NCBI GenBank assembly: GCA_963965975.1
Contig: OZ014411.1
Span: 4,263,001-4,327,000 of the forward strand
Direction of reading: 5' to 3'
From: Xestospongia bergquistia
Taxonomy: Eukaryota; Porifera; Demospongiae; Haplosclerida; Petrosiidae
DNA length: 64,000 bases
In this document: positions 24,200 through 34,565 of the stretch, one piece after another
Position numbering within the stretch: position 1 is the first letter of the stretch
How the letters are laid out: each line of letters opens with the position of its first letter
Notes under the pieces: generated by a model
What the model was told of the DNA's origin: nothing
Seen by the model: only the letters and a program-made list of their open reading frames with translations
Databases searched by the model: none
Made by a program: the position numbers and the translations under genes

Positions 24200-27100
24200 T
24201 ACATCAATTTATATCAAATTTACATAAGATTTGTACCTTCCAATCTAATACAACTAACATTAAAATGTACTGTTTGACTCAACTTATATATTAGGGGAAT
24301 TCCCATTAGACATTCAATTATCCTTAAAGTTTTAGTTACATCTTTTATAGGCAACATATTTCTGAAACAAGGCCCATCTGTAAGAGAATCACTCCAGTTT
24401 GCTGAATTTAGTACTGAAAGGCTGTCAAAAAGCAATTGCAAAGGAATTATTGAAGATAAAAGGAAACTGGCTTTTCATGACATCCTTTAACTCTCCCTTC
24501 ATTATACAATTTTTACTAATATTCCATTACATTAAAATAACTATAATCATAATCCAATCATGCACCAGAAATGAAGTAGATAGTCGTGTCACAAGATCAA
24601 TGTTTTGGCCAATATCATCAATCTTATAATTATATTGACATACATAAATATAACCAAAACTTGGCAAATAAATAAAGGCACATTTGATTGCTGGCCAAGT
24701 TTTGATTACTTTGTTGTATCTGCTGCATCTAAGCTAAACACTACTGTAGTAAACATGACAATATTAAGATATTAATGCCAAGAGATGAATTGCATATATA
24801 ATTCTTGTTGGCTTATGATGAATTTTACATATGCATTCACTGAAGTTCAAAACATCATAGTTTTTTAGAATACAGTGTGGATATCAAGTAAAGAGTGAGG
24901 GTTCAAAAAACATTGGTAATTTCATTGCTTTTATGCTGGAATTTAAGAAGTAAAGATTGAGAGGTAATACATGATCAAGCCCTCCTCAATGGTATTGTGC
25001 CTTCACATCTAAAGCATTTATAATAAGACAGATCCAGTTTGAATATCAGATCAATTTCTGTGATGTACTTTTGAGAAAGAACAAAAAAGAAATATCTTAT
25101 TTGTTCTCTGTTAGTACTAGAGAGTGGAATTAGTACATTCAACTACTGTAGGCTGTTATAAAAGAAAGACACCATCTTGCACACACGATAAATATGGACT
25201 GGGAATGAAGCGAAGCGGACACCAATCTACCATTGATAAAAGGTTTATCTTGAACAATTCAATAACCTTATTTTATGTCAACATGCACTGTAAACTAGTA
25301 CCTACACTGTGAAAACAACTTTTATCTTTATCCTGAGCTTTCAGACTCATGATCAGTGTTTTAAGTGAGGTATTATACTTAAAAGTTGCTGAAACTTCTA
25401 CAGCACACTCAACTGTTTTCAGAATTATGTTGATTTGCTGTAAGTTGGAATAAAAACTCAAGAAATGATATATCAACAAGACAGTTTAATCCTTCAGTGT
25501 GTAAAGGGAGCCTACTATGGGAGACAACGTATGAAATGCAGTAGGTGGTACTTTAATGTTAACTATAGGTCTATCAGCAAGAGATGGTATTGACAATGGT
25601 AGCTCATTGAATGTCATCATTTTAAGGGCTTGTAGTGTGTTATTGTTTTCTAGCAAATTTTTGATTTAACCATCAGTATTATAACTTAAATCAATCAATA
25701 ATGATAGTGATTTAATGGTTTTGTTTCTTGTTATTCCATTAACAATACTTACAATGCAAGGCAAAGGCAGTAAGGCATCAATAACATATTGTTGTGTAGA
25801 AACCATTTCAAGATTTTTCTCTAGTTCAGGTAATAAAGTTTGATCAATAGGCTTTTCACTCCTTTGAAAGAAGTTGTCATTTCAAGACAAATGCAACATC
25901 TTAAGGTGATGATGTAACTCCACTAACATTGTAATTACTTTTACTGTTTTTGTAAGTCAATTTTAACCTCTTCCAGGTTACTGAAGAATGACAACTGAAA
26001 TAAAGCACAAGATGAAAGTGTTAATTATATGTTAGGCCTCTTACAGTAGTTTGGGTATGAGCTACTCACAAGTGCATTAGTGAGAATTTGTACTTTCTGT
26101 ATGGTAAATTCAGATAGCTCCAAGTGTTTCCATGCCATATTAGGATTAACTGAGAAAGTAACTGTCAGATAGTGATAGCTCTTTTAGATAAGGAATCATA
26201 CATATACAACTGACTGATGGATAATGAGCTGTTGTCAACAGATAGGGCCAATACTTGACATGATCTAGTGTTTTGTGATTCATGTAAAAAATGAAGAAGG
26301 AAGATATTATGATTATTATTGAGATGAACTTCACAATTATTAGTTATAAACTCACTTTGACGAAATCATGAGAGGTAGTCAGGTTGAGATTTAAACAATA
26401 AATATTTTTTGTCATATAATTGAATGTCTTTGTTAAAAAATTCCTTATAGTTTTCATGCCTGAGCTGAGTTAGACTAGCTATGAACCTTAGACTCGATCG
26501 AAAGTGAACATTTTAAAGTGTTCTGCACACACTTCCTCTGTATTTTCATACTTAGGTATCCACCATGCTGCTAGAAATCTCTGAATATTTAGGTGAAGAA
26601 ATTGAAACCTTTTTCTCCACCTAACATAAAAGTTAATTGTCATTAATCCATGAAACTCTTAATTCATTGACTGAGGAACATCGTGGCAAAATTCTTAGAG
26701 CGTAAATTCTAACTTTATTGATTGCTATGTGATTGTAAGCTAAGGATAGAAATCTAAACATTTCTTCAAAACATGTATTTGTAGGCTTGAATGTAACTCA
26801 TTCAGAGCCAATTCATATTGTCCATGTGTGAATTGCATTTTAACCCAAGTATTTAATATGTTTCGACAGAGTGTTGTCTTATTAATACCATGCAGGAGAA
26901 CCATCGACTAATATTCTAAGAGACTAATCGTTGTCACTTGGTTTAAGAATATCGTGGATATCTATCATCTCATTTTGAATAACTTCAGGTATTTTGTTTA
27001 CTTGTCCTCTTAACATATATCATGTTTCTGTAGTATTGTTTGAGATGTAGCATCTCTGTATTGTGTTTGTAGTAGTGTTAATCTTCCAAAAGTAATCTTG

Positions 27101-28200
27101 TCCAACAGGTGGTAGCTAGCTTGTAGGGACAACAGGTTGGTGCTTGTATTTGTCAATTATAATGGCACAATATGCTTCAAAATCAGGATCTAATAAACTT
27201 GTGTGTTGATCTTCATCATCAGTACATCTATCTTAGTAAAGAAAGAACCATATTAATTTGAGTATAACAGTTCATGAATTAACTTACCTAATTGATGCAA
27301 TATATTTATATTAATTTTTCTTAGTCCTTGATGTTGCTGGCTTCTTAATATATGACAAATGTTCACTAGATACATGTGTGGATTTTATACACTTGTAGCT
27401 ATCTCTGTAAAACACTTACTAATTTACTAGCTTTTAACAAGCCACTTTCTTTTTTTGTTGTTAGTATGTCACTGTAAATCTCAAATGGTATCAGTCCTTT
27501 AGCATACAATACATTAGTTACACTGGTAAAGATAAGAATAATCGTATGACTAAGATCAGCTGAATGAATATGTAGGAGTTCTCTTGGAATAGGTATAACT
27601 ATAAAAATGGAATGCATAATATATTACTTATATATAGAAATAGTACCTTTGTTCTTGATATTTAGCTATTTTTCAATATAGCAGCTATATCCATATCCCC
27701 ACAGCTCTCAACTGCTAAAATTAGTTTTCTTTCAAGAGGGGATGTAGTGTTTGCAATCCACCATTGTAAACCATCCTCCATGGCAAAGTGAGAGTTGTGA
27801 TAGTGATAGTTTTGATCAGTGCTAGCCACCTATCTCGAGTCTCTTTCTTTCCTCTAGTGGGACATTGAGACAACAAGTGAGTTCAATCCATTTATCTTTA
27901 ACAAACCAAACTACTCTTAACTAGAAGTTGTAGGATATTATTTGATGTCAAATCTATTGAAGTAAATAAAATAATTTATTATCAGTTATATATATATATA
28001 ATTAGCTACCTCTTTTAGGTCCATGATTGAGCTTAGCATCTCCTGATAAAATAAGGAATAATAAGAAAAACAAGAGTAGAGAAATTGAAAAGCTACTACT
28101 ATCATCATCTTGTAAACATCCTGACCATAGTGACTCCACCCATGCTGGGGCAACAGGGTGATTTCCAGCAGATGCTATTTGATGACAATTTCATAACCTA
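24200..28200 (-). pseudogene. NLR-type gene (DEATH, NACHT, LRR), heavily decayed
   Basis: Read leftward, the pieces come in NLR order. About 28200-28017: first exon ending in a degenerate 2A-like peptide with a likely donor at AAGAG/GTAGCT. About 27960-27690: DEATH-domain remnants (VKDKWIELTCCLNVPLEERK, then after a frameshift MEDGLQWWIANTTSP). 27617-27399: a second helical death-fold-like segment (LIPFEIYSDILTTKKESGLL). About 27110-26880: the NACHT start (NEMIDIHDILKPSDN, LRILVDG, then after stops and a frameshift INKTTLC, a damaged P-loop where G-x-G-K has become G-x-N-K). About 26600-26560: HLNIQRFLAAWW, typical of the NACHT-associated helical region of sponge NLRs. About 25720-24220: leucine-rich fragments (LLENNNTLQALKM, NTSLKTLIMSLKA). 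Numerous stops and shifts make it a pseudogene. NLRs are intracellular sensors of microbial or danger signals. Confidence 0.75.
28017..28103 (-). other. Degenerate 2A-like ribosome-skipping peptide at the NLR N-terminus
   Basis: Minus-strand codons give a hydrophobic run (SISLLLFFLLFLILSG) followed by D-A-K-L-N-H-G-P. Functional 2A peptides end in D-x-E-x-N-P-G-P after a similar Leu-rich stretch, and such sequences are known at the N-termini of NLR-type proteins in sea urchins and other marine invertebrates. Here Glu is Lys and the Pro before Gly is His, so skipping would be lost. In living relatives the motif would let the protein be made either with or without its leader peptide. Confidence 0.6.
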
Positions 28201-28423
28201 ATACTAAGTCTCCATTGACAGGTGTCAATCATAACTGGAAGGTACAGCGAGTCTTTTCATCAATCTGTTAAATATATAAAACGTATCAATGTTAGGCTAT
28301 ACCTACTTTTTAAATTGATTGTACATATTCATCATTATTTGTACATGTATCTTTGATGCTTTGTGTTGACAGATATCATTTTAAAGCCTGCTTACATATA
28401 GGATTTTTAATAACTTCATTATG
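28201..28423. other. Spacer upstream of the NLR relic
   Basis: No gene. 28212-28238 resembles the motif found repeatedly at 54-58 kb (CCATTGACAGGTGTCAATCAT). Confidence 0.35.
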
Positions 28424-28600
28424 AAAAAACCTGTTAAAACATACCCAAAAACAGTTTGGTATACATATAGATTAGTTATGCATATATAACAACTGTATGT
28501 ATACAAAACTGTTTTTGAGATTTTTTAACAGTTGATTTTTCACAAATCAGGTCACAGATGTTTTGACAGAAGTGGTCCCTTTTTGCAAATCAGGTCACAT
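28424..28600. mobile_element. Foldback MITE, copy 3 (truncated)
   Basis: Matches about the right-hand 177 bases of the family at 942-1190 and 8988-9230, ending in CAAATCAGGTCACAT. The outer 60 bases of the left arm are missing. Confidence 0.7.
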
Positions 28601-28654
28601 TTTCAAGTGGGCTGTAGTTATAGACTCCATGACCATTACCAATACAACCAAAAT

Positions 28655-28845
28655 AGTGCAGAAATAGGGGGGGGGGGTGCACAAACCTAATAAAATTCAT
28701 AAATTTATTATTCATAGCACACCCTTTTAACTGCAAGGTGTGGTTGCTATGAATAAAGTAATAGTTATATACCACAGGGTGTGACTTGATGATTGACCAT
28801 GAATATATTATAGAATAAAAAAGGGGATGCCCGTGCACCCCAGGC
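28655..28845. repeat. G-run and nested hairpins, possible non-autonomous transposon
   Basis: A run of G ending in GGGTGCAC near 28675 and CGTGCACCCC near 28835 are in inverted orientation. Between them lies a hairpin at 28712-28756 (ATTCATAGCACACC paired with a near complement ending in GCTATGAAT). No target duplication was identified. Confidence 0.35.
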
Positions 28846-28879
28846 ACCCTGCCAATGTTATTATTCACACACGTAAACA

Positions 28880-29089
28880 ATTAAGATGACGTATTGATTA
28901 AATAAAGAAGACCGGTTATGACCGGACTTGACTTGTGCCGCATGGACTTCTCGTCTTCCAGTTGTTTGCTGTGTTTTTGTTAACGGTTCGTAAGGGGTGT
29001 AATTCGCTGTTTATTACGCACGACGAGTTAGGTACATCACTTGTTTGCATGCGACAAGAACTAACCTGACTTTGTTTTGTTTTATACAG
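28880..29089 (+). promoter_or_regulatory. CpG-containing promoter-like region
   Basis: Unlike the surrounding AT-rich DNA, 28900-29055 has many CpG dinucleotides (near ACGGTTCG and ACGCACGACG). It lies directly upstream of a splice acceptor at 29088-29089 and may hold the promoter and first non-coding exon of the plus-strand gene that follows. Confidence 0.35.
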
Positions 29090-32000
29090 CTAGAAGACTG
29101 GGTTCAATCCATTTTATTAGTGCGTTACAGAAGATTGACTTTGTAATGGATGTTAGTGAACTGTAAGTTTTGAATTATTTTCCATTGATATTGAGTTAGT
29201 TGTTATAATAGTCGATTGTTGTTAATTCAAGTGCTTAGTTTGAAGAGTAAATCTTTGTGTTATTTTTATGAGGATTTTGAGTAAGTACGAGTCGAGGTTG
29301 ATTATTTTCTTAGTATCCAATTTGTAAGCCTTTATTTAATGTGACAGTCCAATCACTTGGTGAAGCTATATTATAACGTAGCTTTATGTATAGTTTAACA
29401 ACTTGTGTTATTGGATTTGAATCACCTACCTTACAAATGAATGTGAAAATGTATGACAATGTTTATAACAGGCAATTCCTCAACAATTTTAATGAAAGAG
29501 TGCTAATGTTCAGTGTAATTTTACTTGTCAGTACTATCAACCCCCATTAGCTTTTGTTTACTGGTTTTGTCAGTAGATAATAGGCAGTTCTATTGGTGAA
29601 TTGTTTAATAGAACAATACTTGTATAATACAATCGTAAAAGTCATTGTTTGATGACAATGATAACTGATACCATTCTGTCTCCAGTGGAGGTGTTGACTT
29701 GTATAAATAACTTGTATAAAGTGATCACTTATATAAATTAGGGTATGACACTGTTGTGCTACTTAACCTTAATGATGTTGATTATTGTTATTGGTGTGTG
29801 TGATTTTTTATGAGATAGAGATCTCTGCAACCCACTAGCACTTGGTTTTGTCTAGGAAGTAATATTTCTATAATAGTCATTGTTTGATCACAATGATAAG
29901 ACTAGCAATGATGTGTCTCCCTGTAATGAGTGATACCATTCTGTCTCCAGTTGAAGTGTTGACTTGTAGAAAGGTGTTTGACTTGTACTCAGTTGTGCCA
30001 CTTAACCTTAATAATCTTGCAGTATTGTTATTAGTGCATATGATTTTGTGAAATAGAGATCTCTGCCAACCACTAGCACTTGTTTGCTGGTTTTTACCTA
30101 TAGACATGTACAGTCCTAAGAATTCAATAGAGCAATACTTGTATAATAATCATTGTTTTAATAAGACTGGTAGTAATGATGTATCTCCTTGTATGACTGC
30201 ATTTTGTCTAGACGGAGGGGAGGTGCATAATGGTGTTGGCTTATAATTAGGGTATCACTCTATTGTGTTACTTAATGTGGGAGTTGCCCATTACTGTTAT
30301 TAGCACATGTGGTTTTTTCATTAGATCGATATCTCTTCCAGTTTTTAAACAGAAGGCCTAAGACTGTGGAGGGTATATTCTTTTAACCTATACAATATAT
30401 CAATTATAGCAGAGTAACTTGATTGCAACACTAATACTACAGAACTCTTCAATATTATGCAATGGTTAATTATAATGGGCGTGCCTGTGAATGCTTAATT
30501 AATTGTCTCATGGCTGTTTTAAAAGATGGTTCATGTTCTGTTGCTTTAGGACATTTTTGCTGTTATCCTAAGCTCTGTACTTCTGTGAGATCATCTAGGC
30601 TGTTCATATAGAGTGGACACCTTCTCTACCAGTTTTTATTCATAACCACTTGAGGTAAGCTTGCTTGTTATAATATCACCTCATATACTTATTTATCTCA
30701 TTTCATGACAATTTCTAATCTTTATAATAGTTAAATTATATTCTTTAAAGTTCAGCAATTGCTTGCAAGTTCTGGAATGTGGGGTGATGAGAAAAGCACT
30801 TGTAGAAATGTTGGGTTTTGTTGTCTAAAGGGATGTTTGGGTTCTTTACTATCAAGGAATCGCTATTAACAGTAGCACTATGATTTTATTACTATTAACT
30901 TGGGCTTGTCTAGTATTATAATTTGAGTTTGCTACCTTAAGACTTTAATAGACTTTAATAGAAAGATGAAACAAACATGTTAGACATAATGAATATATAA
31001 TTATTTAATGTTTTATATGGTTATTGTATAGAAAGGGTTAAAAGTGTTACCACAATTATGTAGCATCTTAAACAAGGCATACTTGTTAAACATATGTAAT
31101 AGGTTAGAAGCAGCTATCATGGTTATGTATGAGCCACTCGCCTGTAGCACTTAAATTGCATTGTTTTTCCATTGCTCCCATTTATAATGGCATCATTGTG
31201 CTAATGGTAACACATTGTTTGGAATTGATCATGAGGCATTTTGGGAACTTATAAACCTACCAGATTTAACCAAATTTGTAAATATAATAGGTAACATTGC
31301 AAGGTGTTGTGTTTTGTTTGAACTTTTATATATGACAGGGTTTCATTTAGGGGATGGGGCATTTGCCCCCTCTTGCCAGAGTATCACCCCCCGCTTGGAA
31401 ATTAGGTTAGCCATTTTTTTTCAAGGGGTAAATGGATGTAATGAATACAGAACTGAAACTTAGCACAAGGAATATACAGCACAAGATAACCTAGAGGATG
31501 TGCTGTCGCGCATAGTCCCTTCGCCCCCCTAAATTTTCTCAAAGTATTATTTTGCCCCCCCCCCCCCCCCTCCTCCTGTCCATTTTTCTAAATGAAACCC
31601 TGTATGAATATAAATATAACGACTGTACCTATGAATAATGACAATTTAATGTCTAGGGAGAGTTTCAAAAAAGCTTGATGCTACATCATATTAGAGCATT
31701 TTTTGTTATGTTAAGCTTTATCTAAGATCGTCTAGGTTGTTCACATATGAAGGAGGGTCAAAGAATCTTTTCTACTTAGCTACTTGTCTTTGCTCAGTTG
31801 TGCTTGAAATGAGCATGTTTGTTGAAGTAATATAGTTGTAATTCTTCTTGCCTAACAATTTTTAATCTTTTTAATAGTTGAAATACACTCTTATAAAGTG
31901 AAGCAAGTTTTTCCAAGTTTCTGACTGACTGTACTGTGATTGTCTCCTTCTGAGTGTTCATGTTCTCTGCTAACAAAAAATAATTATTGGGTTTATATTT

Positions 32001-32311
32001 ATTATTGCTATACCTAATACTTGTCAAATATGAAATTTGCATTTGCTACCTATAAGACTTCTATTGAAACACAGAACAAACTTGGGTATTTAAAACTAGT
32101 TATTATATTAATGTGCATTTATTAAGTAATTTTTAAAAATGTTTCTTGTATATAAAGGGTTAAATATGGCTGCCTTTTAAAAGTGCTTGTTGCATAAGAC
32201 ACTAAATGATGTCTTGATTTTTCTCTGTTTTTTAGACTTCAATGAGTCTACTTTATATAAGGAAAATTGTGATGAAGCAAAAGTGAAATATGAATGCTGG
32301 CTCTACAAAGT
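29090..32311 (+). CDS. Unidentified protein, first exons of a possibly very long gene
   Basis: Exon 29090-29162 (acceptor TTTATACAG, donor GTAAGT) contains an ATG at 29150-29152 in frame with exon 32236-32311 (acceptor TTTTTTAG, donor GTGAGT). Together they read MLVNYFNESTLYKENC and onward to YECWLYK. The frame also continues correctly into the exon at 58892-58968. Another ATG in the first exon (29147) would run into a stop, so the 29150 start is preferred. I do not recognise the protein; it is acidic and basic-rich and lacks a signal peptide. The intron 29163-32235 holds a small transposon at 31335-31603. Isolated short exons with correct borders could be coincidental, hence the modest confidence. 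Confidence 0.4.
31335..31603. mobile_element. Small TIR element with poly-C tract
   Basis: A 269-base segment bounded by perfect 16-base inverted repeats (ACAGGGTTTCATTTAG and its complement). The inside is unusually G/C-rich, with runs of G near the left end and of C near the right, including a 16-base C run at 31555-31570. It is non-coding. The CAGGG-type ends resemble hAT-derived MITEs, but no clear 8-bp target duplication flanks it. Confidence 0.65.
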
Positions 32312-33695
32312 GTGAGTCATATATAATTCATTGCAATAATCACGTATTGTATCTGTTGGAGGGTTGAGCAGTATTGGTCAATATTGAATAATAACATTTA
32401 AACATTATGGTATAACTATATACATTTACAAAAACTCAAAAAATAATGTTTGCTTGTAAGACTGATGTATCGTGTGTATTTTAGTTAACTAGTTCTACAA
32501 GCCAGGCTTTTAGGCTTATTTATTGCATTAGCTGGAAGACTATCCTTTGTGATTCAGCCACGATTCTTTTCCACTATTTGCCTTTGTCTTCATACTTGTG
32601 GCTTTTTTCACCATGATTCTTGTAGCATTAACTGCTGTACTTGTGTATGGTGTTTTATGATATCTTGATTGTTTTGCCTTCATTGCTTGACTTGCCTCAA
32701 TATTAACCCTGCTATGGTTAGTTTTAGATGAGCTGCAGGTTTGAAATGTTGCCGTTCTTTGCTAGTATTCATCTATAGCATGTACGATAAATAGTGCTTT
32801 CATTATCAATTGGCTGTCAATTGTTTTTTCAAGCCAAAATAGTCCCACAGGACACTTTCCTTTGGCAACAAGTTTCATTTGTCACTGAATTGGTAGATTG
32901 TGACATTCTTCAGTCCACAACTTTACATGTGTAAAATCTGCTTGCCACATTAATAAACTGTTTGTTATTTCTAAATTTTTGAATATTTCAAAATTTGGTA
33001 TACTTCATTTAATAAAAGAATATCATGGCAGTTTCATTCAATACTGTTCCACAGAGTATATTGACAACCCCTAATTCATTTGGCATGATTTGGCATTTTT
33101 AATTCAAAGTCTAGCATCTTTGGTAATTGTTGCATTTAATAACAATATTAGTGTCATCTTTCTTTGATATTGGGAGTTATTTTAATCCATTTTCAAGAAT
33201 GTTTAACTTCAGTCTTAATCTTTTAATCACACATAATCAACATTGTGTCTTCTGTTTCATCCAGTGTTCTTGCCATTTTATCTATGATTATTTTGCTGTG
33301 GAATATAAATATCTAACTTAATTAAATAAATACATCGTTAATCTAGTGTGAATTTACTAATTGATGCCCAAGGTGACAAATGTTATGAAGCTCACTTTCA
33401 CAGTTTGACAGACAATATTTCTGGTATATTCCTCTTGATCATGTTCACCATTAACCTGACATTCAAGGTCAGCACTCTTCACTCGAGTTATGCCTACTCT
33501 GATTTAATACAATAGTACAATTTGGCCTACATATGTCGTAATTTTAATTAAACAAATATTTTGATTTTACAAATTACAATACAAGAGCTACTGGACCAAT
33601 AGGGACTGAAATAATCTAAACAATGATGGAATTTAAGGTAAATGATAATTAAAGAATATACAATTTAATGCTAAGAAAAGTAAAGCTCAAAAAAT
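32312..33695. other. Intronic or intergenic, no gene recognised
   Basis: AT-rich. The minus strand from about 32950 to 32480 gives broken peptide pieces rich in Cys, Lys and Trp that might be an eroded transposase, but no motif is secure. Confidence 0.35.
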
Positions 33696-34565
33696 TATAA
33701 GTTAATGTGTTGAGACATGCCTGCTACATATTCTGGTAAAGAGGTTACGTTACTGCTAAATCTTTCTTTGAGTTCCTTAATGTACTGATCTTTCTTTATA
33801 CCTTTCCTTTATGACAAGGTGGACGTGGACCTGCTTGAAGCTGCTGTAACCTTGGTGCTTACTTATTCTCTTTGAAATACCTCAACACATTCAAAGATGT
33901 TTGGATGGGATTTGCCAACTACTTGCAGTAGACGGTTGTGCCAACCCTCCAAGTGATTGTTTGTCTGTGGTCCTACAGTCTCATATAAATTCCACTCTGA
34001 TGTATGGAATGTTCCAGCTATCCATGTGGTTTCAAAATATGTAACGCATTCATTGATTCTTGGTAACTCTAGAGTATCTGCTTTTATTCCTTTCCTTGAA
34101 ACAAATAGAAACAAAACACAAGAGCAGCTGTTCTATGTACAAATGACTTTAGTTGCTTTGTATTTTCTTTGTATTGGATTTGTAGACCAATGTCTTGAAT
34201 TTTTCTCATAATTGCCTGGCAGAAATGATAATAACATTCTCGATATGTAGATGTTGGAAAATTCAATTGTATTACTTGTTTTATGGCAACTTCAAAGTCA
34301 GCAACCATAGTCTCAGTTTTGAATTGTAGTTGTAAATTTTTAGCTTCCTCTTGAATGATTTGAAACAGTCTGTCATAAGTAGCCCTAGATTTATTTGACA
34401 AGAAAGCATAAACTAGTGGGTGTTGTTTAACTTGTTTAAATGCATGTATGTACAATATTTGATAAAAGAGCTTTGGGCATGTTTGGAAAATTCCATCGAT
34501 GTAGATTATATCAGCTTCACAAAGTATCTTTATGTTGGTGTCTGTTGCAAATACAACTATTTGTC
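33696..34565 (-). pseudogene. MULE-type (Mutator-like) transposase relic
   Basis: Minus-strand frames give, in order, FATDTNIKILCEAD then IIYIDGIFQTCPKLFYQ (first catalytic Asp region), FKTETMVADFEVAIKQ with CYYHFCQAIMRKIQDIGL (second Asp and the C/H block of MULE transposases), and after a frameshift near 34100 the block NNHLEGWHNRL. The N-terminal DNA-binding part is missing, upstream codons contain a stop at the junction near 34560, and the C-terminal tail is interrupted. This is a dead DNA transposon copy. Terminal inverted repeats were not located. Confidence 0.75.

Noticed and set aside
28590-28880. 96-codon minus-strand open frame
   Set aside because: It spans the G run, the hairpin and the MITE end; composition is that of repeats, not protein.
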